64,000 nucleotides of DNA from Pandoraea aquatica (GTDB taxonomy: Bacteria; Pseudomonadota; Gammaproteobacteria; Burkholderiales; Burkholderiaceae): the NCBI RefSeq assembly GCF_902459565.1, contig NZ_CABPSN010000002.1, positions 868,001 to 932,000 on the forward strand. The letters run 5' to 3'. Below the pieces are notes generated by a model, which saw only the letters and a program-made list of their open reading frames with translations, was not told the DNA's origin and made no database searches. The position numbers were made by a program, and so were the translations under genes. Each line of letters begins with the position of its first letter. Position 1 is the stretch's first letter. This document shows, piece by piece, positions 52,602 to 60,941 of this stretch.

Positions 52602-54221
52602 ATGTCGAGCCGGATTTCTGCGGCGATGTGGAACCAGTTGTTTTTGGTGTCGGCGCGAGCGGGTATGAGTTTGCAGAGCCAGATTCGCCAGATGCTCGTG
52701 TCGGCGATTCTGGACGAGCGTCTGATGCGCGGTGCGGCGGTGCCGTCGTCGCGCGAGCTGGCCGAAGGGCTGGGCGTGGCGCGCAACACGGTGGTGCTGG
52801 CCTACCAGCAACTGGTTGACGAGGGCTATCTGATCGCGCGGGAGCGGCGCGGTTACTTCGTCAATGGCGATATCCTCGCGCCGCGCGTGGGGTCGCAGCC
52901 CGCGAGTGCGCGGGACGGACGTGACGGGCGCGATGGGCGAGACGGTCGGGATGGACGCGACGGGAAGCATGCGCCGGACGGGCAGACGCAGACGGACGCC
53001 ACTGGCACCATCGCGCCGCTGGATCCGTCCACGCCCGACTGGGAGGGACGCTATGTCGTGCGGCCATCGGCGCAGCGCAACATCGTGAAGCCCATCGACT
53101 GGCAGCAGTACCAGTACCCGTTCATCTACGGACAGTTCGATCCGACGATGTTCCCGACCGCCGACTGGCGCGAGTGTTGCCAGAAGGCGCTCACCGTCAT
53201 GGAGATTCGCGACTGGGCGCCGGACATGATCGCGCGCGACGACGAAACGCTCATCCAGCAGATTCGCACGCGGGTGTTGCCGCGCCGCGGCGTGTGGGCC
53301 GATGCCGATCAGATCGTGCTCACCAACGGCGCGCAGCAGGCGCTGTATCTGCTCGCCGATTTGCTGGTGGGCGCACGCACGACCGTGGGCGTCGAAGACC
53401 CCGGTTACCCGGATGCTCGCAACATCTTCGCGATGCGCACGCCGAAGCTGGTCGGACTGCCGGTCGACGAACACGGATTGCCGGTGGACGAGCGCTTGTC
53501 GCAATGCGACTACGTGTACGTCACGCCGTCGCACCAATGTCCCACCACCACGACAATGCCGCTTGCGCATCGCGAGGCGTTACTGCGTCGCGCGGAGGCA
53601 GACGACTTCGTGGTAATCGAAGACGATTACGAGAGCGAGAACAGCTATTCGGACATTCCGATACCGGCGCTCAAGAGTCTGGACCGCAGCGACCGGGTGA
53701 TCTACATCGGCAGTCTGTCGAAGTCGTTCGCGCCGGGTTTGCGGCTGGGGTATATCGTTGCGCCGGCGGCGCTGGTGAATGAGTTGCGCGCGTTGCGCCG
53801 GTTGATGATCCGTCACCCGTCGGCGTTCATTCAGCGCTCGTTCTCGATGTTCCTGGCACTTGGCCATCACGACGCGCTGCTGCGACGTCTGGCCGACACC
53901 TACGCCAAGCGTGCCGAAGTGCTGAGCGCTGCGCTTGCGACGCACATGCCCGAAGCGTCGTTCGTGCGCGTGAAGGGCGGGGCGTCGTGCTGGGTGCAAG
54001 GACCGGAGCAACTGAACGCCAATGTGCTGGCCGCCCGTGCCAAGTCGCGTGGCATCCTGATTGAGCCGGGCGACGTGTTCTTCATGGGCGACACCCCGCC
54101 GCGCAACATGTTCCGGTTAGGCTTTTCGTCGATCCGGCTGGAGCATATCGAGGCGGGTGTGATCGCGCTGGCCGAGGTGATGCGCGAGACGATGGCCGAG
54201 GCGTCACCGATCTCGCGCTAA
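52602..54221 (+). CDS. tauR: MocR-type (GntR-aminotransferase fusion) regulator of taurine uptake
   Basis: A 539-residue fusion: a GntR winged helix (residues about 20-85, ELAEGLGVARNTVVLAYQQL) joined by a linker to a PLP-dependent fold type I aminotransferase-like domain. The latter shows NGAQQALYLLADLLVG, DPGYPDARN, VIEDDYESE and the Schiff-base lysine in IYIGSLSKSFAPGLRLGY. It is divergent from tauABC, which identifies TauR; the protein senses taurine through PLP. The linker contains an RDG tandem repeat (52911-52964) that makes it longer than usual. Confidence 0.92.
   Translation: MSSRISAAMWNQLFLVSARAGMSLQSQIRQMLVSAILDERLMRGAAVPSSRELAEGLGVARNTVVLAYQQLVDEGYLIARERRGYFVNGDILAPRVGSQPASARDGRDGRDGRDGRDGRDGKHAPDGQTQTDATGTIAPLDPSTPDWEGRYVVRPSAQRNIVKPIDWQQYQYPFIYGQFDPTMFPTADWRECCQKALTVMEIRDWAPDMIARDDETLIQQIRTRVLPRRGVWADADQIVLTNGAQQALYLLADLLVGARTTVGVEDPGYPDARNIFAMRTPKLVGLPVDEHGLPVDERLSQCDYVYVTPSHQCPTTTTMPLAHREALLRRAEADDFVVIEDDYESENSYSDIPIPALKSLDRSDRVIYIGSLSKSFAPGLRLGYIVAPAALVNELRALRRLMIRHPSAFIQRSFSMFLALGHHDALLRRLADTYAKRAEVLSAALATHMPEASFVRVKGGASCWVQGPEQLNANVLAARAKSRGILIEPGDVFFMGDTPPRNMFRLGFSSIRLEHIEAGVIALAEVMRETMAEASPISR
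52911..52964 (+). repeat. In-frame 9-bp tandem repeat in the tauR linker
   Basis: Six nine-base units encode RDG six times between the DNA-binding and aminotransferase-like domains. The units are degenerate at third positions. The length may vary between strains and change the linker. Confidence 0.6.
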
Positions 54222-54243
54222 GTTGCCAGCGCGTGCTTTGATG

Positions 54244-54717
54244 TCAGGCGGACGTCGAAATGCCGACCGTCTGACCTTGATAGCGCGACATGATGTCGAG
54301 CGCTTGTTGCAGGCGTTTCGCGTTGGCCGGATCGTTGAGTGCGAGCGCTCCCGCGATGCCCTGACGCGCACGCTGCGCGAAGTCGATGCGCTCAGGGTCG
54401 ACGTCTGCCGGAATTTCCGCGCTGCCGTCGACCGGCACCTTCATCGTCATCGCCATGAACGGCGAACTGTCGTCGAGCGTCATCTGGCCGCTGCGAATCT
54501 GATCGTTGACCCAGTTGCGCATCTGCTGGCGTGTCATGTTGCCGAAGTCGATCTGGCGCGTGGTCTGTTGCGCGTCGGCGTTTGTGCCGACCGGCTGCTG
54601 CGTCTTTTCGGCGAGCACGGCACGAAACGATCCGATGTCGGTGCGGCCGTGGCCGGAGGCTGCGCCGGACGGGGAGCGTCCGGTGAGCGTCTGTGTGATG
54701 CCGTTATCGATTTTCAT
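54244..54717 (-). CDS. Conserved-looking small protein of unknown function
   Basis: A 157-residue soluble protein with no signal peptide. The N-terminal third is polar and probably disordered (TLTGRSPSGAASGHGR). A central block, MTRQQMRNWVNDQIRSGQMT with LDDSSPFMAM, and a C-terminal helix (IDFAQRARQGIAGALALND, AKRLQQALDIMSRY) look folded. I do not recognise the family with certainty. It resembles short proteins found near flagellar or secretion genes, but no such genes are here. It is convergent with tauR (22-bp gap). Confidence 0.68.
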   Translation of the reverse strand: MKIDNGITQTLTGRSPSGAASGHGRTDIGSFRAVLAEKTQQPVGTNADAQQTTRQIDFGNMTRQQMRNWVNDQIRSGQMTLDDSSPFMAMTMKVPVDGSAEIPADVDPERIDFAQRARQGIAGALALNDPANAKRLQQALDIMSRYQGQTVGISTSA

Positions 54718-54816
54718 GGGGGATTGTCAGTCATCCTAACGGTGAGGAATGCACAGCCATCAGCACTGTGTTGGACGTGACGTTATCCATTCCCCCATGT
54801 TTCGTCAATTAAAACG

Positions 54817-55446
54817 TCAGGGCGTGCCGTTGCGTCCGTAAAGGCGGAAGCCCTTACGTTCGGACAGGGTTTCGTAATAGAGCGACACGGCCTCCAACTG
54901 GGGACGTTCGATCGGCACGCTGAACCAGCGATGCACCGACAGGCCGACGGGGATGTCCGCGAGCGTGAAGTTCTCGCCGCTCACGAAGGCCTGCGTCGTT
55001 TGCAACTGACGGTCGAGCACGCGCATGAAGTCGTTCCAGCGCGCCGAGTTGGTGGCGAGCGCCTGCGGGTCGTCGTAGCCGGGGGCACCGCGGATGAGCG
55101 ACAGGAACGAGTACTTCCATGCCGGATTCAGGTCCGACGACTGCCAGTCCATCCACTGATCGACGCGGGCACGCTCGCGCGGACCGACGGGATAGAGGTC
55201 GGTGCGCTCACGCGATGCGGCGAGATAACGCAGGATGCTGTTGGATTCCCACATGACGAAGCCGGCGTCGTCGATGACCGGCACCATCAGATTCGGATTG
55301 AGCGTCGCAAAGGCGGGATTGTCGAGCTTGCGGGACGCGTCGCCGTCGCCCCACGGATCGTTGGTGAAGGGAATGCCAAGCTCGTGGGCGAGCCACAATA
55401 CCTTTCGTACATTGATGGACGCCGGTCTGCCGAGAATGCGGAGCAT
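54817..55446 (-). CDS. Glutathione S-transferase family protein
   Basis: A 209-residue GST. The N-terminal thioredoxin-like domain has ILGRPASINVRKVLWLAHEL, NPNLMVPVIDDAGFVMWESN and ILRYLAA, and the C-terminal helical domain has a variable Trp-rich start (VDQWMDWQSSDLNPAW) and FTLADIPVG, the GST N-capping box. It uses glutathione to conjugate or reduce a substrate that cannot be named. No operon partner is seen. Confidence 0.88.
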   Translation of the reverse strand: MLRILGRPASINVRKVLWLAHELGIPFTNDPWGDGDASRKLDNPAFATLNPNLMVPVIDDAGFVMWESNSILRYLAASRERTDLYPVGPRERARVDQWMDWQSSDLNPAWKYSFLSLIRGAPGYDDPQALATNSARWNDFMRVLDRQLQTTQAFVSGENFTLADIPVGLSVHRWFSVPIERPQLEAVSLYYETLSERKGFRLYGRNGTP

Positions 55447-55707
55447 ATCAATCCTTCTTGTCGAGACTTGTTGGGAGAACAGGCTTGATTCTAGTCACCT
55501 GGATAAGGCGATAACAGATACAGATGCGCCACTTGCCGGGCAGAACAGATTGACCTTGCAAGCCGTCGTGTTTCCGGTCGATGTAGGGAGTTCAACGCAG
55601 CATGTTATCGGGCCTCTAGCGATCAGGCGGGTCTGTCGCGCCCGGACGCAGCGGCTTCGGATAGGATGACCCACTGACCGATGGACATCCGAATACCGGG
55701 AGAAACA

Positions 55708-56121
55708 GTGAAAGCGACGAGTGCGACGAAAGCGATTCGATGGGCAGCGGCAGCGGCCGTTCTGATGGCCAGTGCTGCGGCACATGCGGCGTCACCCTGT
55801 GACAATCCGCAGGATCAGGCGACGATGAACAAGTGCGCGATGGATGCGTACAAGGTGTCGGACAAGAAGCTCAATCAGGCTTTCCAGACCCTCAACAACA
55901 AGCTGAGCCCCCAGGGAAAGACGGCGCTGCAAAAGTCGCAACGCGCGTGGATCGCATGGCGCGACGCGCAATGTACGCTCGAGACGATGGGGTCCGAAGG
56001 CGGGACGATCCACGCGCTGGTGTTCACGAGTTGTATTGACGAGCTGACGAAGGAACAGACCAAACGTCTGGACAAGATGAACAATTGCGAAGAAGGCGAT
56101 CTGTCCTGCACTCGCCCGTGA
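55708..56121 (+). CDS. Secreted LprI/DUF1311-type protein
   Basis: A 137-residue protein with a signal peptide (IRWAAAAAVLMASAAAHAA) and a DUF1311/LprI-N domain: SPCDNPQDQATMNKCAMDAY, LNQAFQTLNNKL, QRAWIAWRDAQCTLETMGSE and SCIDELTKEQTKRL. Four conserved cysteines suggest disulfides in the periplasm. LprI of Mycobacterium inhibits lysozyme; that role here is unproven. I chose GTG 55708 (GGGAG five bases upstream) rather than ATG 55681. Confidence 0.82.
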   Translation: MKATSATKAIRWAAAAAVLMASAAAHAASPCDNPQDQATMNKCAMDAYKVSDKKLNQAFQTLNNKLSPQGKTALQKSQRAWIAWRDAQCTLETMGSEGGTIHALVFTSCIDELTKEQTKRLDKMNNCEEGDLSCTRP

Positions 56122-56156
56122 TCAGGCGATAAGCGACGCCTAAGAGACTTCAGAGG

Positions 56157-56190
56157 GCGGCGGCAACGACACACCGGTCGTTGCCGCCGC
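56157..56190 (+). terminator. Intrinsic terminator after the LprI-like gene
   Basis: A perfect 14-bp stem (56157-56170 with 56177-56190) with a six-base loop is followed by TTTCGTTTT on the plus strand, 36 bases after the stop codon. Confidence 0.85.
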
Positions 56191-56202
56191 TTTCGTTTTC
56201 CG

Positions 56203-57264
56203 TCAGAAGGTATGACGCAACCCCAGCGAGACCCCGACCTTGCTGCCGTAGGTGCCTTGCGAGGCGATCAGCGTGTATTTGCCGCTGATGTTGTTGTGAT
56301 CGACTTCGAGATAAACGTCGGTGCGTTTGCTGAGCTGATAGTCGGCCATACCGTAGACGGCCGTGCGCTTGCCGCCCGGTTGCGCCTGCCAGTCGACGAA
56401 GCCCCCAACACCCAGCGTCAGCGCAGGCAACGGGTTGTAGCTCAGGCCGAGCAGCATGACGTTGTTGCGCGTCTCCACTTCCGTCAGTTGGCTATGCAGA
56501 TAACCCGCTGTCGCCCGCCATGCGCCGAACTCGGCACCTGTCGAGAAGCCGAAGGTGTTGCGTGACTGCGTGCCGTCGGCTGACGTCAGGCGCTGGTACA
56601 GCAACGTGCCGTTCACGCCGCCCGCTGCATAACCGGCTGTCACCCCCACGCCCGAGTTCGCATGCGTATCGCTCGCGGCGTTGCCGAAGGTGTAGGCCGT
56701 GCCCAGCGAGAAACCACCAGCGTCGAGCGTGTACTTCACCGTATTGTCGAGACGGCTACCGACGTAGTTGCTCGCGACGATCAGCGTGTCGAGGTTCGGG
56801 TTGTTGAAGATCTGTGCCGCGCCCATCGCCGTATAGCCCACGCTGTACTGACGGCCCACGGACAACGCGCCGTAGCTGCCGCGCACACCGACGAAGGCCT
56901 GGCGGCCGAACAGCCGTCCCGCGCCATTGGACGACGCCTGTCCGAAGCCAGCGCTCTTCGTGCCCTGCAACGACGTGCCGTCATCAAGACTGAAACCGCT
57001 CTCCAGCACGAAGAACGTCTCCAGATCGGAGCCAAGCTTTTCCGTGCCCTTGATGCCCCAGCGCGAGCCGGTGAACGAGCCTTGCGATGCGCTGAACAGC
57101 TTGCCGTCGCTCGCGTTCGCATTGGTCTCGTAGCGGATGGCCGTGTCGATCAGGCCGTAGAGGGTGACTTCGGCGTGCGCACTCGCGGGGGCGAGTAGCA
57201 ACGGCGAGGCAAAGGACAGGCAGGCCGCGGCGTACCCGAGGCGGCGTCGTGTTGCGAAAGGCAT
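56203..57264 (-). CDS. Gram-negative general porin (Burkholderia OpcP type)
   Basis: A 353-residue outer-membrane beta-barrel with a signal peptide (about 31 residues, ending in SAHA). The mature start EVTLYGLIDTAIRYETN, the GSRWGIKGTEKLGSDLETFF block, GRLFGRQAFVGVRG and the C-terminal GLRHTF with final Phe are typical of family 4 porins. It should form a trimeric channel for small hydrophilic solutes. It lies downstream of the thioesterase and lyase genes on the same strand (44-bp gap), so it may admit the substrate of the CoA cluster. Confidence 0.9.
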   Translation of the reverse strand: MPFATRRRLGYAAACLSFASPLLLAPASAHAEVTLYGLIDTAIRYETNANASDGKLFSASQGSFTGSRWGIKGTEKLGSDLETFFVLESGFSLDDGTSLQGTKSAGFGQASSNGAGRLFGRQAFVGVRGSYGALSVGRQYSVGYTAMGAAQIFNNPNLDTLIVASNYVGSRLDNTVKYTLDAGGFSLGTAYTFGNAASDTHANSGVGVTAGYAAGGVNGTLLYQRLTSADGTQSRNTFGFSTGAEFGAWRATAGYLHSQLTEVETRNNVMLLGLSYNPLPALTLGVGGFVDWQAQPGGKRTAVYGMADYQLSKRTDVYLEVDHNNISGKYTLIASQGTYGSKVGVSLGLRHTF

Positions 57265-57308
57265 GAAACGTGTCTCCGATGTGGTTTTTGTGGTGTTGCG
57301 GTGGTGGT

Positions 57309-57749
57309 TCAGGTCGGCGGCGGGGTGCTCCGTGCGTTTGACGCGTCACGCGATGCGACGGCAAACACGGCGCTGGCCGTGGCGAGTAGGCGGCCTTCCG
57401 CGTCGAGCACTTCGGCCTCGCAGAACGCGAGCGTGCGGCCGCTGCGGCGCACGCGTGCGTGTGCGGTGATGTGCCCGCGTGCCGGGCGCAGATAGTTGAT
57501 CGTGAGGCTGGCCGTGCCGAGGTTGTCGAATGCACCGCTCGCGCGTGTGGCCACGCCCATCGCCGTATCGAGCAGCGCAGCAATCAGGCCGCCGTGCGCG
57601 TTGCCGTGACGATTCGTATGCCGGTCGAGCACATCGCAGGTGAGCACAGCGGTGCCGTCGCCCGCGTCGACGAGCGTGAAACCGTTATCGAGACAGAACT
57701 GCGATTCGATGCGCAGTTCGCGGTCGAGGTCGGCGGCGTCGCGGCTCAT
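57309..57749 (-). CDS. PaaI-family hotdog thioesterase
   Basis: A 146-residue hotdog-fold acyl-CoA thioesterase with the PaaI/YdiI active-site pattern GNAHGGLIAALLDTAMGVATR followed by LTINYLRPARG. It hydrolyses acyl- or aryl-CoA to recover CoA. The start overlaps the stop of the lyase gene (ATGA), so the two are co-translated. Confidence 0.85.
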   Translation of the reverse strand: MSRDAADLDRELRIESQFCLDNGFTLVDAGDGTAVLTCDVLDRHTNRHGNAHGGLIAALLDTAMGVATRASGAFDNLGTASLTINYLRPARGHITAHARVRRSGRTLAFCEAEVLDAEGRLLATASAVFAVASRDASNARSTPPPT

Positions 57750-58711
57750 TTCGCTTCCGGCGAATCGACGGTCTGCGCGCTCAACATCGGACGCAGCATC
57801 GGATTAAGACCGGTGCGGGCCACGCGGCTCGCCAACTGGCGACCGAGCGCCGTCTCGCAGGCTTGCGAGGCAGCCATCATGGCCGTCAGATCGATGCCCG
57901 TGTCGACCCCCATCGTTTCGAGCACGTTGACGAAGTCTTCCGTGCAGACGTTGCCGGTCACGCCACCACCGTATTGCACCTTCGCGGGATGACCGCCGGT
58001 GCCACCGAACGCCACGTCGAAGTGACTCACGCCCGCTTCAAGCGCGGCGAGGTAGTTCACGATGCCGGTACCGCGTGTGTCGTGGAAGTGGGCGATGGCG
58101 TGCACGTCCGGGAACGACGACAGCATCTGCGCGAACAGTGCCTTCGTCGACGCCTGTGTCGCCACGCCGATGGTGTCGCCGAGCGTGATGTATTTCACGC
58201 CGAGCGATGCGAAACGCGCCACATCTTCCATGACGCTAGCCGGATCGATGGCCCCTTCGAACGGACAGCCGAACGCTACAGAAATCGTGCCGACCAGACG
58301 GAAACGACCTTGCGCTGCCTTTGCCATCGCTTCGACGCGCAGCCATTGACCGGCCCGCGACTGCTTGAGGTTGCGCTCCGAGTGCGAATCGCTCGCCGAG
58401 ACCAGCAAGCTGATTTCGTTGACGCCGATCCCGGCGTCGAGATCGGTCAGCGCGCGCTCGACGGCGCGCGTGTTCGCGCACGTCGCCTTGTAGTGAACGC
58501 CATCGACGCGCGGCAGCACGGCGAGCAACTCGCTGGCGTCGGCGAACTGCGGGACCACGGCAGGGTTGGAGTAGGACGTGGCTTCCACACGGCGAAAGCC
58601 TGCGCGCGCGAACTGGTCGATCAGGTCGCGCTTGGTGTCGGTGGCGAGGAAGGCGGTCTCGTGCTGAAGGCCGTCGCGGGCGAAGCATTCGCACAGGATC
58701 AGATCGGACAT
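57746..58711 (-). CDS. HMG-CoA lyase-like enzyme (DRE-TIM family)
   Basis: A 321-residue TIM-barrel lyase of the hydroxymethylglutaryl-CoA lyase family, with CECFARDGLQHE (active-site Arg-Asp), FRRVEATSYSNPAVVPQFAD, ISVAFGCPFEGAI, LGDTIGVATQ, AIAHFHDTRGTGIVN and the catalytic loop FGGTGGHPAKV. The usual catalytic Cys of HMG-CoA lyase (in GGCP or GNVATED contexts) reads differently: VTGNVCTEDF replaces VATED with a Cys inside, and the GGCPYA motif reads GGTGGHP. The substrate may thus be a different 3-hydroxy-3-methyl acyl-CoA. Start ATG 58711 is divergent from the hydratase operon. Confidence 0.82.
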   Translation of the reverse strand: MSDLILCECFARDGLQHETAFLATDTKRDLIDQFARAGFRRVEATSYSNPAVVPQFADASELLAVLPRVDGVHYKATCANTRAVERALTDLDAGIGVNEISLLVSASDSHSERNLKQSRAGQWLRVEAMAKAAQGRFRLVGTISVAFGCPFEGAIDPASVMEDVARFASLGVKYITLGDTIGVATQASTKALFAQMLSSFPDVHAIAHFHDTRGTGIVNYLAALEAGVSHFDVAFGGTGGHPAKVQYGGGVTGNVCTEDFVNVLETMGVDTGIDLTAMMAASQACETALGRQLASRVARTGLNPMLRPMLSAQTVDSPEAK

Positions 58712-58940
58712 GACAGGCGGGCGTCGAGCGCCAAAAGTGAGTTCGGATGGAGCGCATGAAATCACCTAATGTGATGCAATGTCAAATAATTTATAAATCG
58801 CCTGGCAAGGGGTTTCCCTTAATTTGTTCGAATAATTGCGATGTTTGTGCGGTGTAAAAACTTCTTCACGATTATTTTGTTTGACGACGTCACATTTTGT
58901 GGATTAGGCTAGCCGCCATACCCCGACTCACCTCTGGCTG
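58712..58940. promoter_or_regulatory. Divergent promoter region between the lyase and hydratase operons
   Basis: A 229-bp A+T-rich region separates the two arms of the acyl-CoA cluster. TTGACG near 58880 could be a -35 element for the plus strand, but no convincing -10 partner is visible. No regulator gene lies next to the cluster. Confidence 0.4.
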
Positions 58941-59723
58941 ATGAATCCGATGTCCCGAAACATGACGTATCCCGACTCCCTGTTGATCGAAGATCGCGGC
59001 GCTGTGCGCGTGATCACGATGAATCGCCCCGACAAGCGCAACGCCCTGAACAACGAGCTGACGCAGGCACTGCTGGCGGCACTGCGCGAGGCCGACGCCG
59101 ATCCCGAAGTGAATGCCATCGTGCTCGCCGGTGCAGGGCAGAGCTTCTGTGCCGGGGCCGACGTCAAGGAATTCGGTGGCTTCGTGGCGGGTGGCAGCGA
59201 CGCCGATGCCGCGCAGGCCGCGCTCAAGCGTGCACACCTCACCACGTCGCTGCATCGTGCGTTCGTCGAGATCGGCACGCCGGTCGTCGGTGCGGCGCAG
59301 GGTTATGCGATGGGTGGCGGCGCGGGGCTGGCGCTGGCTTGCGATCTGCTGGTCGTGGGCGAGAGCCTCAAGCTGGGTTATCCGGAACTGAAGCACGGCA
59401 TCGTGGCTGCCATCGTGATGGCCAATCTCGTGCGTCAGGTCGGACGCAAGACCGCGTTCGAGCTGGTGTCGACAGGCGATACGGTCGACGCGTCGCGTGC
59501 GCTGGCGCTCGGACTTGCCAATCGTGTCAGCCCCGATAGCACGCTGGTCGACGACGCCGTGGCACTTGCCGCACGACTGGCCGACTACGATCCGGTGTCG
59601 ATGACGGCGACCAAGCGCCTGTTCCATCGCGTGGCCGATTTGCCGCTCACGCAGGCGTTCGACGTCTCGCTCGATACGAACCTGATGATGCGCAGCTTTC
59701 CCAAGCGCGCCCCGAAGTCGTGA
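58941..59723 (+). CDS. Enoyl-CoA hydratase/isomerase family protein (first copy)
   Basis: A 260-residue crotonase with the oxyanion segments QSFCAGADVKEFGG and GYAMGGGAGLALACDLLVV, and the catalytic Glu in YPELKHGIV. It probably hydrates (or cleaves) an unsaturated acyl-CoA. Its stop overlaps the GTG start of the CoA transferase gene. It is the first gene of a five-gene plus-strand operon. Confidence 0.88.
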   Translation: MNPMSRNMTYPDSLLIEDRGAVRVITMNRPDKRNALNNELTQALLAALREADADPEVNAIVLAGAGQSFCAGADVKEFGGFVAGGSDADAAQAALKRAHLTTSLHRAFVEIGTPVVGAAQGYAMGGGAGLALACDLLVVGESLKLGYPELKHGIVAAIVMANLVRQVGRKTAFELVSTGDTVDASRALALGLANRVSPDSTLVDDAVALAARLADYDPVSMTATKRLFHRVADLPLTQAFDVSLDTNLMMRSFPKRAPKS

Positions 59724-60913
59724 ACGCGCCGATGAAGCCGCTCGCAGGCGTGACGATCCTCGAACTGGCGCGCGTGCTCGCGTGCCCGTTCGCCGACATG
59801 ATCCTCGCGGAACTGGGGGCGACGGTCATCAAGATCGAGCAGCCGGGCAGCGGGGACGAGACACGCACGTTCGAGCCGAAAGTCGGCGACGAGTCGGCGT
59901 ACTACTTCGCCTGCAACCGCAGCAAGCAGTCCGTGACGGCGAACATGAAGACGGAAGCGGGGCGCGCGATCATTCGCGATCTCGCGTCGCGCGCCGACGT
60001 GCTGCTGGAGAACTTCCCTGTTGGCACCCTCAAGCGTTATGGCCTCGATCAGGCGGCGATGCGCGAAGCCAATCCGAAGCTCATCTACGTCTCATGCACG
60101 GGTTTCGGTCAGACCGGCCCGTATGCGAAACGTAAGGGCTACGACACCGTCTTTCAGGCGATGGGCGGGCTGATGAGTCTGACGGGCGAGCGCGGCGGCG
60201 GACCGGTCAAGCCGGGGCTGCCGATTGCCGATCTGTCGTCGGGTTTGTGGATCGCCATTGCGATTCTCAGTGCCTTGCAGGGGCGCACGCAAACGGGCGC
60301 AGGCTGCCACGTCGATTTCTCGATGCTCGACGGTCAGGTCAGCCTGCTGACGCTCGCTGCGGGTCGTTACTTCGCGCTGGGTGAAGTGCCGCCGCGTTTG
60401 GGCACGGAACACCCGGGGCGCGTGCCGTCGGCCACGTTCGAGTGCAGCGACGGCGCGTATGTGCACATCACGTGCAGCGATCAGCACTGGCTGCCGTTGT
60501 GCGAGTTGCTCGGCCTTGATGAACTCGCGGCCGACGCCACGCTGTCGACCAATGCGGGCCGTGTCGAGCATCGCGACCGTCTCATGGCGGCGTTGACCAA
60601 AGCCATCGCCGGCAGAACGCGTCGCGAGCTGTGCGACGCGTGCGACGCCGCCGGTGTGCCCGCTGGCCCGATCCAGCATGTCGACGAAGTGCTCGCCGAT
60701 CCGCACGTGCTGGCACGCGGCATGGTGAGCGAGTTCGAGCATCCATCCATCGGCAAGTTCGGCGCGCTGCCGGTGCCGTTCAAGTTCGACGGCTTCGCCG
60801 ATCCCGAAGTGGGGCGTCCGCCGTTGTTGGGCGAGCACACCGATCAGGTGCTGGCGACGCTCGGTTATGCCCCGGCGCAGATAGCGGATTTGCGTCGCGA
60901 CGGTGCCATCTGA
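59720..60913 (+). CDS. CaiB/BaiF-family (type III) CoA transferase
   Basis: A 397-residue type III CoA transferase with LAGVTILELARVLACPFADM, VIKIEQPGSGDETR, the AYYFACNRSKQSV segment, LLENFPVGTLKRYGLD and VDFSMLDGQVSLLT. It moves CoA from a donor thioester to a carboxylate. It starts with GTG overlapping the hydratase stop (GTGA). Together with the downstream ligase the cluster has two ways to make the CoA ester of its substrate. Confidence 0.9.
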   Translation: MNAPMKPLAGVTILELARVLACPFADMILAELGATVIKIEQPGSGDETRTFEPKVGDESAYYFACNRSKQSVTANMKTEAGRAIIRDLASRADVLLENFPVGTLKRYGLDQAAMREANPKLIYVSCTGFGQTGPYAKRKGYDTVFQAMGGLMSLTGERGGGPVKPGLPIADLSSGLWIAIAILSALQGRTQTGAGCHVDFSMLDGQVSLLTLAAGRYFALGEVPPRLGTEHPGRVPSATFECSDGAYVHITCSDQHWLPLCELLGLDELAADATLSTNAGRVEHRDRLMAALTKAIAGRTRRELCDACDAAGVPAGPIQHVDEVLADPHVLARGMVSEFEHPSIGKFGALPVPFKFDGFADPEVGRPPLLGEHTDQVLATLGYAPAQIADLRRDGAI

Positions 60914-60941
60914 ATTCGATTCGATGTTAGGAAAGACAAGC

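Noticed and set aside
52911-52964. CRISPR-like or minisatellite array
   Set aside because: It is an in-frame RDG codon repeat in tauR without spacers; no CRISPR array was seen anywhere in the window.
58880-58905. Sigma-70 promoter for the hydratase operon
   Set aside because: TTGACG is a good -35 candidate but no acceptable -10 hexamer lies at the right spacing, so I did not list it as a promoter on its own.
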